Below, in pieces: positions 18,305 through 27,291 of a DNA stretch of 57,445 nucleotides. The position numbers and the translations under genes were made by a program. This stretch comes from Alphaproteobacteria bacterium. Lineage in GTDB: Bacteria > Pseudomonadota > Alphaproteobacteria > Micavibrionales > Micavibrionaceae. The stretch lies in assembly GCA_022763065.1 (NCBI GenBank), contig JALEGH010000018.1, forward strand, positions 1-57,445. The letters run 5' to 3'. A model generated the notes under the pieces. The model saw only the letters and a program-made list of their open reading frames with translations, made no database searches and had not been told where the DNA came from. Positions within the stretch are counted from its first letter, which is position 1. The number at the start of each line of letters is the position of its first letter.

Positions 18305-19570
18305 TTAGCTCGGTGTGGCTGCCTGTTTTGGCCCTTCTAAGGCGCGGGTAAAACGCTGGACTCGGTCTCGGTCTTCTTTTTTTGCGGCAATCTCATGCTT
18401 CATGATTTCATCTGGCTCAGTTTTGAGAACTTGATCAATCTGTGCAAAGGCAATATTGGCCAGAGTTCTTGGTGTTACTTCAACGCCTTGCTCTTTTAAT
18501 TTTGCAGGATCAATCGGTGGAAGTAGATAAATATTCAGCTCAACGCCTCCATTATCTCTGGCGCCCATTGTGTTACCGGCGAAGTGAGTAAACGTTGTAC
18601 GAACATTGGCACCATACCAAGCGATTTTGTCGCGCTTGATATCTCTTTCACCAACTTTAACATCTTGTCCTTCTACGCGACGAACAGTCATTGCGATGGG
18701 TTGAATGACACCGCCCTCGATTAATTTTGTTGGATCTTCTTCATCAAATAGTGCACGGATAGCTGTAGAAGAGGGGCTAATGCCGACTTTGTGACCATCA
18801 GTTGTTGTGCGCTCTGAAAAGATCGCTAATCCTGCATTCGCACCTTGGTTATCACCCCATAGGGCGGTACGTGCATTTGCTTCCATTTGTTTATGTCCGG
18901 CAAGTTTATCTTTGCCTTTTCCTTTTCCTTCAGCAGCACCTCTTTGCACGGGTACGAAGCCAAGGTTAGAGGCCTTAACAACATCTCCCAGACCTTTGTA
19001 AAACATTAGCCGACCCAAAACACCGATGACTTTTGCTGCTGTGAATGAGCTTCTTTTTCCAGCAGTAGCCATTTTGGTGAGGGCAAAAAGTAAGACACCG
19101 TCTATCCAGCCGAAGTGGTTACTAACGGCAAGGGAGTGCTTATGACCCAAATCATGCGCATTTTTACCGTAAACATTGATTTTCATACCTGCTGCAGCCA
19201 GTCCATTTAATGTGATTTGGGCTGCTTCTTCACGGGCTTCTCTGAGAGGGAGCTGGTTTATTCTCTTAATAAGGTCATGGCGGTAGTCGATATATCTAAG
19301 AATATCAAAAAAGTTTTTACGGGTTTTTTTATCCTTAAAGAATTTGGGACCTGGATCTTGCATTTCATCAACAGTATCAAGGTATTGTAGCCGTGAATTT
19401 GTGATCTCTTTTGGTGTCATTTGGGCCGCTTCTTCAGGCGTTAAATGCTCGGTATCCGGCCACTCAGGATTGGTGATAATAGGAAGATCTTCCAAGGTTT
19501 TAGGAAGGGGAAGATATGTGGCTGAGAAATCTTTTTCTTCTGCAGTAACTTCTTGATCTTGTGTTGTCAT
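18305..19570 (-). CDS. Divergent PlsC-like acyltransferase
   Basis: The 421-residue protein has the four blocks of glycerolipid acyltransferases in order: NHFGWID (151-157, an H-x4-D catalytic pair), FVPVQRG (205-211, substrate Arg block), IFSERTTTDG (250-259, in place of the usual FPEGTR), and IQPIAMTV (289-296). It likely transfers an acyl chain to a lysophospholipid or related acceptor at the membrane face. A ~120-residue acidic helical N-terminal region and a charged insert (AAEGKGKGKDK) after block 2 are unusual. Block 3 is degenerate, so activity is uncertain. It is divergent from rpsB. Confidence 0.75.
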   Translation of the reverse strand: MTTQDQEVTAEEKDFSATYLPLPKTLEDLPIITNPEWPDTEHLTPEEAAQMTPKEITNSRLQYLDTVDEMQDPGPKFFKDKKTRKNFFDILRYIDYRHDLIKRINQLPLREAREEAAQITLNGLAAAGMKINVYGKNAHDLGHKHSLAVSNHFGWIDGVLLFALTKMATAGKRSSFTAAKVIGVLGRLMFYKGLGDVVKASNLGFVPVQRGAAEGKGKGKDKLAGHKQMEANARTALWGDNQGANAGLAIFSERTTTDGHKVGISPSSTAIRALFDEEDPTKLIEGGVIQPIAMTVRRVEGQDVKVGERDIKRDKIAWYGANVRTTFTHFAGNTMGARDNGGVELNIYLLPPIDPAKLKEQGVEVTPRTLANIAFAQIDQVLKTEPDEIMKHEIAAKKEDRDRVQRFTRALEGPKQAATPS

Positions 19571-19890
19571 TTTGAGGGGCTCGCCATAATTATTAAAAAT
19601 AAAATGTTTTTACCCGATGTCTTAACCTTATGTCAATAAAATATTGCGTATTTGATCATTATTTCCTTGCATTTCAAGGGAAAAAACCATAAAACACCCT
19701 CAAGCTCTTGAATGAGGGCTAATACACATGCGGGAATCCTTAATTTCAGTGTCATTTTGACCCAAGGCCCGCAGAGGATTTAACTGGAACTTTTTTATAT
19801 GCAGGCACGCTAGTCAAGCGGGGTTGCAAGATAAAAGCAGGGCCGTAGCGCGTTTACGCGCCTGAGGCCAAACAAAAAAGGAGAAAAACT
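19571..19890. promoter_or_regulatory. Divergent intergenic region with rpsB promoter and leader hairpins
   Basis: No gene is seen in these 320 bases. A hairpin with arms CCCTCA/TGAGGG lies around 19698-19719. A candidate promoter for rpsB has TTGACC at 19757-19762 and TTAACT at 19780-19785, 17 bases apart. A strong hairpin lies at 19841-19869 (GGCC...GCGCG-TTTA-CGCGC...GGCC), just before the AAAAAAGGAG ribosome binding site. Its position fits autogenous control by S2, which is known for rpsB leaders in other bacteria. That role here is inference. Confidence 0.5.
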
Positions 19891-20772
19891 ATGGCAATGC
19901 CTACTTTTACAATGAAAGAACTTCTCGAGGCGGGAGTTCATTTTGGTCACCACACACGTCGTTGGAACCCGAAGATGCAAGAATATATCTTTGGTGTACG
20001 TAACGGCATTCATATTCTGGATTTACAACAAACTGTTCCAATGCTGGGCACTGCGCTTCAGGCGATGCGCGATATCGTAGCCAAGGGCGGCCGTGTGCTT
20101 TTTGTCGGGACGAAGCGTCAGGCGCAGGAGAAAATTGCGGCAAGTGCAAAGCGCTCGGGCCAGTACTATGTGAACCACCGATGGCTTGGCGGAATGCTCA
20201 CCAACTGGAAGACAATTTCGAACTCTATCAATCGTTTGCGTGAACTTGATGATATTTTAGGTAAAGAAACTACAGGTCTGAAAAAGAAAGAGCTTTTGAT
20301 GATGAGCCGCGAGCGCGACAAGCTTGAGCTATCTTTGGGTGGTATCCGTGATATGGGCGGACAGCCAGATGCGATTTTCATCATTGATGTGAACAAGGAA
20401 GACATCGCGGTGAAAGAGGCCAATAATCTGGGTATTCCGGTTTTTGGTATTCTGGATACGAATTCTGATCCGGAAGGGGTGGATTATCCTATTCCGGGGA
20501 ATGATGATGCGCTGCGTTCTATTGTTCTTTACTGTGACCTTTTCTGTGAAGCCATTTTGGATGGTATTCAAGCGGAAATGGCAAGCTCCGGTACCGATGC
20601 GGGTGAGGCGGTTGAAGTTGATGTGAAACTTGCCAAGCCGAAGAAGGAAAAGGCGGCTAAAAAAGCTGATGATGCTAAAACTGAAGAGCCAAAAGAAGAG
20701 GCTAAAGCAGAAGCAGAGCCGAAGGCTGAGCCTAAAGAGGCTCTCAAGAAAAAAGCAGCTTCTGCAGGTTAA
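19891..20772 (+). CDS. rpsB: 30S ribosomal protein S2
   Basis: This is a small-subunit ribosomal protein. The 293-residue product contains the S2 signatures [19 protein letters not shown] (residues ~8-26) and the later block [25 protein letters not shown]. The core is of normal length. About 55 extra C-terminal residues are Lys/Glu/Ala-rich and low in complexity, an extension common in alphaproteobacterial S2. A good AAGGAG site lies upstream. It is followed by tsf after 79 bases that hold a long hairpin. Confidence 0.98.
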   Translation: MAMPTFTMKELLEAGVHFGHHTRRWNPKMQEYIFGVRNGIHILDLQQTVPMLGTALQAMRDIVAKGGRVLFVGTKRQAQEKIAASAKRSGQYYVNHRWLGGMLTNWKTISNSINRLRELDDILGKETTGLKKKELLMMSRERDKLELSLGGIRDMGGQPDAIFIIDVNKEDIAVKEANNLGIPVFGILDTNSDPEGVDYPIPGNDDALRSIVLYCDLFCEAILDGIQAEMASSGTDAGEAVEVDVKLAKPKKEKAAKKADDAKTEEPKEEAKAEAEPKAEPKEALKKKAASAG

Positions 20773-20783
20773 TATTTGAACAC

Positions 20784-20831
20784 ATATTTCAAACCCGACG
20801 GAACGAAGTGACGGTTGCGGGCTTGAAATAT
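20784..20831 (+). repeat. Long hairpin between rpsB and tsf
   Basis: Arms of 14 bases (20784-20797 and 20818-20831) match at 13 positions, with a 20-base loop. No T run follows; the downstream bases are AAAAGAAAAGG, which is the tsf ribosome binding region. It may set the rpsB:tsf ratio by protecting a processed end or by partial termination, as rpsB-tsf spacers do elsewhere. Confidence 0.7.
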
Positions 20832-20851
20832 AAAAGAAAAGGATTAAAGAC

Positions 20852-21769
20852 ATGACTCAAGTTACAGCTTCAATGGTAAAAGAGCTCCGTGAGAAATCAG
20901 GTGCGGGTATGATGGATGCCAAAAAGGCGCTGGAAGAAAATAATGGTGATATGGAAGCCGCCGTTGATTTCTTGCGTAAAAAAGGTTTGGCGAAGGCGGA
21001 GAAGAAATCCAGCCGGACAGCTGCCGAAGGTCTTGTAGCCATTACTTCTAACGGGACATCCGGCGCGGTTGTTGAGGTGAACTCCGAAACTGACTTTGTT
21101 GCCCGTAACGAGCAATTTCAAAGCTTTGTAGCCAAAGTAACCGAACTTGCCACGCAGGCCGGTGATCTTAAAGCCTTGATGAGTGCGGATATGGACGGCA
21201 AAAGCGTTCAGGATACTTTAACCGGTTTGATTGCTACAATTGGTGAGAATATGGGCATTCGCCGGACAGAAACGCTCAGTGTCAATGACGGCGTTGTTGT
21301 AGGTTACGTTCATAATGCTACTGTTCCTAACATGGGTAAGATCGGGGTGCTTGTGGCGCTTGAATCTACTGGCGATAAGGCCAAGCTTGAGGAGTTGGGT
21401 AAGAAAATCGCCATGCATGTGGCGGCTGCTTTCCCTCAATATCTAAATCAGGATGAAGTGGATGAGACTGTTCTTGAAAAAGAGCGTAACATTATCCGTG
21501 ATCAGGCCAAGCAAGAAGGCAAGCCCGATGAGATTGTCGAAAAAATGCTGGAAGGGCGTATTCGTAAGTTCTTGGCAGAGATTTGTCTGGTAGATCAAAT
21601 CTTTGTGATGGACGGCGAAACTAAAATCTCAAAACTTCTGGAGAATGCGGCTGGTGATGTTGGCGCTCCGGTTGAGCTAAAATCCTATGCCCGCTATCAG
21701 TTGGGTGAGGGGATTGAAAAGGTAGAGGAAGATTTCGCTGCCGAAGTGGCTAAGGCTGCAAACGGTTAA
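20852..21769 (+). CDS. tsf: Elongation factor Ts
   Basis: This is the nucleotide exchange factor for EF-Tu. The 305-residue product has the N-terminal UBA-like module VKELREKSGAGMMDAKKAL with the second block LRKKGLAKAEKK (residues ~10-50), the TDFVARN motif near residue 82, and the core domain with HVAAAFPQYL. The length is normal. An AAAGGATT site lies upstream. A terminator follows the gene. Confidence 0.98.
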   Translation: MTQVTASMVKELREKSGAGMMDAKKALEENNGDMEAAVDFLRKKGLAKAEKKSSRTAAEGLVAITSNGTSGAVVEVNSETDFVARNEQFQSFVAKVTELATQAGDLKALMSADMDGKSVQDTLTGLIATIGENMGIRRTETLSVNDGVVVGYVHNATVPNMGKIGVLVALESTGDKAKLEELGKKIAMHVAAAFPQYLNQDEVDETVLEKERNIIRDQAKQEGKPDEIVEKMLEGRIRKFLAEICLVDQIFVMDGETKISKLLENAAGDVGAPVELKSYARYQLGEGIEKVEEDFAAEVAKAANG

Positions 21770-21795
21770 CTTTCTTTAAAGCCTAAAATTTTTGG

Positions 21796-21822
21796 AAAGC
21801 CGCGTCTTTGGCGCGGTTTTTT
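21796..21822 (+). terminator. Intrinsic terminator after tsf
   Basis: The arms AAGCCGCG (21797-21804) and CGCGGTTT (21812-21819) pair with one G-T wobble and are followed by a T run through 21822. This ends the rpsB-tsf unit before pyrH. Confidence 0.85.
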
Positions 21823-21919
21823 GCTTTGCAGATAAAAATAAAGAGTGAATTGCTTTTTAGGCTGTCTTGCCGTATCTTGAGGCCGCAATTTTCAAGATAA
21901 AGAGATTTAGGTACCACTC

Positions 21920-22630
21920 ATGCCAAGTTACAAACGTATCCTCCTTAAAATGTCCGGTGAAGTTTTGATGGGACAAAATGAATTTGGCCTTGATCCGGCG
22001 ACGGTTAAGCGTGTGGCGGAGGACATTAAAGAGGCTGTTGAGAACGGCACGGAAGTTTGTGTTGTTGTAGGCGCAGGTAATATTTTTCGCGGTGTATCTG
22101 GTGCGGCGCAAGGGATGGACCGGACAACGGCCGATTATATGGGGATGCTTGGGATTGTGATTAATGCGCTGGCGCTTCAAAATGCGCTGGAGCAGATGGA
22201 GGTCATGACCCGTGTCATGTCGGCCATTCCGATGTCGGCGATTTGTGAGCCTTATATCCGGCGCAAGGCCATGCGTCATATGCAAAAGGGACGTGTGGTG
22301 ATTTTTGCAGCCGGAACGGGAAATCCTTACTTTACCACGGATACAGCTGCGGCGCTTCGGGCGTCCGAGATGAATTGCGATGCGCTCTTTAAGGGGACCA
22401 AGGTGGATGGCATTTATACGGCAGACCCTGAAAAAGATCCTAAGGCCGAGCGTTTGGAAAGCCTGACCTATATGGATGTGTTGACCCGCGATTTGAAGGT
22501 TATGGATGCGACAGCGATTTCCTTGGCGCGGGAAAATGATATTCCTATTGTCGTGTTTAATGTGAAGGAAAAAGGCAACTTGGCCAAGGCCCTTGACGGT
22601 AGCGGTACGTTCACGACCGTGACGAACTAA
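21920..22630 (+). CDS. pyrH: Uridylate kinase
   Basis: It phosphorylates UMP to UDP with ATP. It belongs to the bacterial amino acid kinase family and is a hexamer. The 236-residue product begins [15 protein letters not shown] (residues 4-18), with the nucleotide-binding GAGNIFRG and the UMP-binding region [18 protein letters not shown]. The length is normal. Its promoter should lie in the ~100 bases after the tsf terminator. It is followed 16 bases later by frr. Confidence 0.97.
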   Translation: MPSYKRILLKMSGEVLMGQNEFGLDPATVKRVAEDIKEAVENGTEVCVVVGAGNIFRGVSGAAQGMDRTTADYMGMLGIVINALALQNALEQMEVMTRVMSAIPMSAICEPYIRRKAMRHMQKGRVVIFAAGTGNPYFTTDTAAALRASEMNCDALFKGTKVDGIYTADPEKDPKAERLESLTYMDVLTRDLKVMDATAISLARENDIPIVVFNVKEKGNLAKALDGSGTFTTVTN

Positions 22631-22646
22631 TAAAGGAGAACTTAAA

Positions 22647-23186
22647 ATGGATAAAGCAGATTTAACCCGCCGTATGGACGGCGCGATTGATAATTTGAAA
22701 ACGGAATTTTCAGGGCTTCGCACGGGTCGTGCCTCTGTTGCGATGTTGGAGCCGGTTGTAGTGGATATGTATGGCTCCAAAATGCCGCTTAATCAGGTAG
22801 GAACTGTGGGTGTGCCGGAGCCGCGATTGCTTACCGTTCAGGTTTGGGACGCAGGGGCGACGCAGGCGGTAGAAAAGGCCATTCGTGAAAGCGGTTTGGG
22901 CTTAAACCCGCAAGCAGAAGGAACGTTGATCCGTGTGCCTGTGCCGGAGCTGAATGAGGAGCGCCGTAAGGAAATCACCAAGGTCGCCGGACAGTATGCT
23001 GAAGGGGCGCGTGTGGCGATCCGTAATGTACGTCGTGATGGCATGGATGATATCAAAAAAGATGGTGATTTGTCAGAGGACGATAAAAAGCGTTTGGAAA
23101 AAGAAGTGCAGGAATTGACTGATCAAAAGGTGAAGGTCATTGATACGATGCTGTCCGATAAAGAAAAAGACATTATGACGGTTTAG
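22647..23186 (+). CDS. frr: Ribosome recycling factor
   Basis: With EF-G it splits post-termination ribosomes. The 179-residue protein is slightly short of the usual 185. It has the two-domain pattern, with [22 protein letters not shown] (residues ~20-41) and the C-terminal helix pair [14 protein letters not shown] and [20 protein letters not shown] good AAAGGAG site lies upstream. It sits between pyrH and uppS as usual. Confidence 0.97.
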   Translation: MDKADLTRRMDGAIDNLKTEFSGLRTGRASVAMLEPVVVDMYGSKMPLNQVGTVGVPEPRLLTVQVWDAGATQAVEKAIRESGLGLNPQAEGTLIRVPVPELNEERRKEITKVAGQYAEGARVAIRNVRRDGMDDIKKDGDLSEDDKKRLEKEVQELTDQKVKVIDTMLSDKEKDIMTV

Positions 23187-23205
23187 GCGTCATTTGGGTT
23201 TTTAC

Positions 23206-23919
23206 ATGGATAAGATTCCACAACATATAGCAATCATTATGGACGGCAATGGCCGGTGGGCAGGTGAGCGCGGACTTCCCCGTACCGCAGGGCATCGTCA
23301 GGGGATTGAGGCGTGTAAGCGTGTCGTGCGCGCGGCAGGTGAAATGGGAATTTCCTATATCACCCTTTTTGGTTTTTCGACGGAAAATTGGAGCAGACCA
23401 GTAGAAGAGATCAATGAGCTGATGCGGCTTTTGCGGATGTATTTGCGCTCTGAAACAGCCGATTTACACCGTAATAATGTAAGGCTCAAGGTGATCGGGG
23501 AGCGGGGACCGCTTTCTGCGGATATTGTGGAACTGATTGAAAATGCCGAAGAGCTTACTTGTGAGAATACGGGGCTGAATTTGACTATTGCGCTGAATTA
23601 TGGGGGGCGGGATGAGGTGTTGCGCGCGGCTAGCAAAATGGCGCTTGAGCTGAAAGAACGTGGGATTGAGCCTACTTATGAGGCGGTACAGGAGCATTTT
23701 AGCTCTTTCCTGATGACCAAAGATATGCCTGATCCTGATATTTTGATCCGCACCAGTGGTGAGCAGCGCATCAGTAATTTCTTGTTGTGGCAATGCGCCT
23801 ATTCTGAATTTGTGTTTACTGATGTGCTCTGGCCGGATTTTGATAAGGCGGACTTAGAGGCAGCCTGTGCAGAATTTCATAAGCGTGATCGTCGTTTCGG
23901 AGCGGTGCAAACGTCATGA
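23206..23919 (+). CDS. uppS: Isoprenyl transferase (undecaprenyl diphosphate synthase)
   Basis: This cis-prenyltransferase makes the C55 lipid carrier for peptidoglycan and LPS. The 237-residue protein has HIAIIMDGNGRWA with catalytic D13, GFSTENWSRP, and the C-terminal motif RTSGEQRISNFLLWQ. I chose the ATG at 23206; an upstream in-frame TTG at 23194 is less likely. Its last 4 bases overlap cdsA (ATGA). Confidence 0.97.
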   Translation: MDKIPQHIAIIMDGNGRWAGERGLPRTAGHRQGIEACKRVVRAAGEMGISYITLFGFSTENWSRPVEEINELMRLLRMYLRSETADLHRNNVRLKVIGERGPLSADIVELIENAEELTCENTGLNLTIALNYGGRDEVLRAASKMALELKERGIEPTYEAVQEHFSSFLMTKDMPDPDILIRTSGEQRISNFLLWQCAYSEFVFTDVLWPDFDKADLEAACAEFHKRDRRFGAVQTS

Positions 23920-24662
23920 TTGATCTTGTCTCTTTGAAAACGCGTTTTTTCTCTGCACTTGTTGCCGGGCCTGTCTCACTAGCCATGATTATTTATGGAG
24001 GTTGGCCGTTTAAAATTTTGATGGCTCTGGCTTTTGGTCTGGCGGTGCGCGAATGGGTCCGGATGAGCTGGGGGGAGCATAATTCCTCCATCATTTCCAA
24101 GGTTCGCGATGTGTTGCTTGGTGTTGCTTATATCTTTATGTCGTTTTTTGCCTTTATGGAGCTGCGCTTGGGTTGGGAAGTCGGTGTTTTTTTGAGCTTG
24201 TTTTTGGCCTTCGGGGTTTGGGGTGGTGATATTGGTGCTTATTTTGCCGGAAAATTTATTGGCGGCCCGAAGATGGCCCCGAGCATCAGTCCCAATAAGA
24301 CGTGGGCGGGGTTGCTTGGCGCGGTGCTGGGCGCCTTTATCATGGTCTGTATTGTCAATTATGGTATGCCGCAAATTCCGTTTGAATATCAAAGACAGCT
24401 TTTCTTTCCCTTTTTCAATTTACCGCTTTTGGTGTTTTTGGCGCTCCTCTTTGCCGTTTTGGGACAGATTGGAGATTTGTTGATTTCCAGCTATAAGCGC
24501 CGCGCACATAGGAAGGATACAGGTACGCTTATTCCCGGTCATGGTGGTCTTTTGGACCGGATTGACTCGCTCCTTTTTGTGTCGCCGGCTTTCTTTATCT
24601 TTATGCTGGAATATATTGGCTATGGTTTGGGCGGCGATGGTGGTCATGGTCATGTCCACTAG
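23916..24662 (+). CDS. cdsA: Phosphatidate cytidylyltransferase
   Basis: It makes CDP-diacylglycerol, the branch point of phospholipid synthesis, in the inner membrane. The 248-residue product has about six to seven helices and the signature near the C-terminus SSYKRRAHRKDTGTL followed by PGHGGLLDRIDSLL. The middle part SPNKTWAGLLGA is also typical. It ends with a Gly/His-rich tail. The start overlaps uppS and the end overlaps dxr by 11 bases. Confidence 0.96.
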   Translation: MIDLVSLKTRFFSALVAGPVSLAMIIYGGWPFKILMALAFGLAVREWVRMSWGEHNSSIISKVRDVLLGVAYIFMSFFAFMELRLGWEVGVFLSLFLAFGVWGGDIGAYFAGKFIGGPKMAPSISPNKTWAGLLGAVLGAFIMVCIVNYGMPQIPFEYQRQLFFPFFNLPLLVFLALLFAVLGQIGDLLISSYKRRAHRKDTGTLIPGHGGLLDRIDSLLFVSPAFFIFMLEYIGYGLGGDGGHGHVH

Positions 24663-25839
24663 CTCTTTCCAAAAGGTCGCTATATTCGGCTCAACCGGCT
24701 CTGTTGGCCTGAACACGATTAAGGTGCTTCAGGCGCAAAAAGAGCAGTATGATGTACGAGTGTTAACCGCCAATAGCAATGTTGGATTATTAGCCGCTCA
24801 GGCTAAGGAGTTGGATGCTGCTTATGCCGTTATTGCCGATGAGACGAAATATGAGGAGCTTAAGCAAGCTTTAGCGGGAACAGATGTGACCCCTATGGCT
24901 GGGCAGGAGGCGTTACTGGAAGCTGCCAGTATGGAAGCAGACTGGACGATGGCCGCCATTGTCGGGATGGCAGGTCTCGCGCCACTGATGAAGTCGATCG
25001 AACAGGGCAAAATAGTGGCTATCGCCAATAAGGAGCCTCTCGTCGCGGCGGGCCCCTTGGTGATGGAAGCCGCACGTCAAAGCGGGGCAATGCTCCTGCC
25101 GGTGGATAGTGAACATAATGCGGTTTTTCAGGTCTTTGAACCGGAGAATAAAAAGGCGGTTGAGCGGATAATTTTGACGGCTTCCGGCGGCCCGTTCCGG
25201 GACGCTACATTTGAGGAGATGGAAAAGGCGACACCGGAGCAGGCTTTGGCGCATCCTAATTGGGAAATGGGAGCGAAAATCTCCGTTGATAGCGCAACAA
25301 TGATGAATAAAGCGCTGGAGGTGATTGAGGCGCAGCGCTTGTTTGACTTGCGCCCCTCGCAAATTGAGGTGCTTGTGCATCCGCAATCCCTTGTGCATGC
25401 GATGGTAGAGTATAGCGATGGCTCGATTTTGGCGCAGATGGGTGCGGCGGATATGTGTACACCGATTACGAATGCTTTGGGCTGGCCGGAACGTTTGAAA
25501 ACACCGGGGGAGCGCTTGGATTTGGCCAAGATGAGTCATTTGGAGTTTAGGCCAGTTGACTTGGAACGTTTTCCTTCTGTGACGCTGGCCTATGAGTGCT
25601 TGGAGGAGGGGCTTCATGCCTGTATTGCCTTGAATGCGGCCAATGAGGTGGCGGTGGAGGCTTTTTTGAGCCATAAAATTGCCTTTTTGGATATATACCA
25701 TACAGTTTCTGAAATATTGCGCAGCGCAGTGCCTGAGCGTTTAGAAAGCTTGGATGATATTATTTCTTACGATAAACTCATTCGCGCCAGAGCCAAATCT
25801 GCTATGGTAGAGAATAATTTTCAACAAACAGGAACTTAA
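24652..25839 (+). CDS. dxr: 1-deoxy-D-xylulose 5-phosphate reductoisomerase
   Basis: This is the second step of the MEP isoprenoid pathway, producing 2-C-methylerythritol 4-phosphate with NADPH. The 395-residue product has the NADPH loop GSTGSVG (13-19), ANKEPLVAAG, LPVDSEHNAVFQ with metal ligands, TASGGPFRD and NWEMGAKISVDSATMMNK. I chose the ATG at 24652 inside the cdsA end, because the longer frame back to 24541 only shadows cdsA. It shares the cluster with uppS, which uses the product pathway. Confidence 0.97.
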   Translation: MSTSSFQKVAIFGSTGSVGLNTIKVLQAQKEQYDVRVLTANSNVGLLAAQAKELDAAYAVIADETKYEELKQALAGTDVTPMAGQEALLEAASMEADWTMAAIVGMAGLAPLMKSIEQGKIVAIANKEPLVAAGPLVMEAARQSGAMLLPVDSEHNAVFQVFEPENKKAVERIILTASGGPFRDATFEEMEKATPEQALAHPNWEMGAKISVDSATMMNKALEVIEAQRLFDLRPSQIEVLVHPQSLVHAMVEYSDGSILAQMGAADMCTPITNALGWPERLKTPGERLDLAKMSHLEFRPVDLERFPSVTLAYECLEEGLHACIALNAANEVAVEAFLSHKIAFLDIYHTVSEILRSAVPERLESLDDIISYDKLIRARAKSAMVENNFQQTGT

Positions 25840-25845
25840 AAACCT

Positions 25846-27234
25846 ATGTCACTATTCGATCTTTTTCAGCTTATTGCCAGTAACATCTGGTTTTATGGCG
25901 GTGTTTTTATCCTTGTATTGTCCGTTCTTGTCTTTGTGCATGAGTGGGGGCATTACATCGTGGCACGGCTGTGCGGGGTGCGGGTGGAGACCTTTTCGAT
26001 CGGTTTTGGCAAGGAGCTGTTTGGCTATACGGATGCTCATGGCACGCGCTGGAAATTTTCTCTTATTCCACTTGGTGGGTATGTGAAAATGTTTGGCGAT
26101 ACCGATCCGGCGAGCTCCGGTCACTTGGATGAGGTGAAGGAGGGCGAGAAAATCCGCCCGATGAGCGCGGCGGAGAAAAAAGAAGCGTTTTTCGCCAAAC
26201 CGGTGGCGCAGCGTGCGGCCATTGTTTTTGCAGGGCCTGCGATTAACTTCCTATTCGCGATTTTGCTGCTTTTTGGACTGTATTCTTTTTACGGACAACC
26301 AGTGACGCCGCCGATGGCCTCTGCCGTGATTGTAGGAAGCGCGGCGGATAAAGGCGGATTTGAGCCGCATGACAAAATTTTGAGCATTGATGGGCAGGAA
26401 ATTAAGCGCTTTGAGGATATCAGGCGCATTGTGATGGTGGCGCTGGACACACCGCTTGAATTTGAAATCAAGCGTGGAGAAGAGGTTGTTGTTTTGACCG
26501 CCACGCCGGAAAAGCAAGAGTTAACCGATCGTTTCGGCTTTAGCCATTCGCGCGGGATGCTTGGCATTATTGGACCTTCGCAAGGGTTGGCCGTTAAAAA
26601 TATTACAGCCGTGAACGGCAGAGAAATTGAGGACCCTGCGAAAAAGCGTCAGGCGCTGTTGAGCGCTATGAGCAAGGGAAAACCTTACAAGATTTCGCTT
26701 AAACGCGGGGAAGAAACAACGGATGGGTTGATTGTTAATCCTCTGAAAGAACTAAATGAGGGATTATCGAACGAGGAGAGTTTGGATTATAACGCGCTTG
26801 TTGTCGCGAATAAGAAGGGCGAAGAAGTTTTGCGTCATGGGTTGCTCAATGGCATGCGCGCAGCTGTCACCGAAACGTGGGGGATTACCCGCTCAACGCT
26901 TCATGCCATTGGTCAGATTTTTACCGGAACGCGAAGTGCGACGGAGCTGGGCGGTATTATCCGCATAGGCGCCATTGCCGGTGACATGGCGCAATCTGGC
27001 TTTTTGGCGATTGTGACATTTACCGCCCTCCTTTCCATAAATTTGGGACTCATCAACCTCTTTCCAATTCCTATGCTGGATGGCGGGCATTTGGTGTTTT
27101 ATTCGCTGGAAGCGGTGAAGGGTAAGCCTATTTCCGAAAAAGCGCAGGAAGTTGCTTTTCGCTTTGGATTTGTTTTACTTGTTGGTATGATGATTTTTGC
27201 AAATCTGAATGATATTGTTCAGTTGATAATGTAA
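25846..27234 (+). CDS. rseP: RseP-type site-2 zinc metalloprotease
   Basis: This intramembrane protease cleaves anti-sigma factors or signal peptides. The 462-residue protein has HEWGH (H32, E33, H36) in the first helix and the second active-site motif PIPMLDGGH with D412 in the third. One PDZ domain lies at residues ~150-230. A second, weaker PDZ-like region is suggested at ~235-300, which makes it longer than many alphaproteobacterial members. It follows dxr by 6 bases and precedes bamA. Confidence 0.95.
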   Translation: MSLFDLFQLIASNIWFYGGVFILVLSVLVFVHEWGHYIVARLCGVRVETFSIGFGKELFGYTDAHGTRWKFSLIPLGGYVKMFGDTDPASSGHLDEVKEGEKIRPMSAAEKKEAFFAKPVAQRAAIVFAGPAINFLFAILLLFGLYSFYGQPVTPPMASAVIVGSAADKGGFEPHDKILSIDGQEIKRFEDIRRIVMVALDTPLEFEIKRGEEVVVLTATPEKQELTDRFGFSHSRGMLGIIGPSQGLAVKNITAVNGREIEDPAKKRQALLSAMSKGKPYKISLKRGEETTDGLIVNPLKELNEGLSNEESLDYNALVVANKKGEEVLRHGLLNGMRAAVTETWGITRSTLHAIGQIFTGTRSATELGGIIRIGAIAGDMAQSGFLAIVTFTALLSINLGLINLFPIPMLDGGHLVFYSLEAVKGKPISEKAQEVAFRFGFVLLVGMMIFANLNDIVQLIM

Positions 27235-27291
27235 AGATTTCATCGCTTTAGGGGTTGTTTCTTAACCCAAAATATTCTAAGGACATAAGCT

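Noticed and set aside
20640..20765. Repetitive Lys/Glu/Ala codons at the rpsB end as a DNA repeat
   Set aside because: It is low-complexity coding sequence of the S2 tail, not a tandem repeat with a fixed unit.
21857..22780. 307-codon open frame antisense to pyrH
   Set aside because: pyrH on the plus strand has clear family motifs. The antisense frame is His/Arg-rich, with the composition expected of a shadow frame, and has no recognisable domain.
24913..25701. 262-codon open frame antisense to dxr
   Set aside because: It lies wholly inside dxr, which is certain from its motifs. The composition is typical of an antisense shadow.
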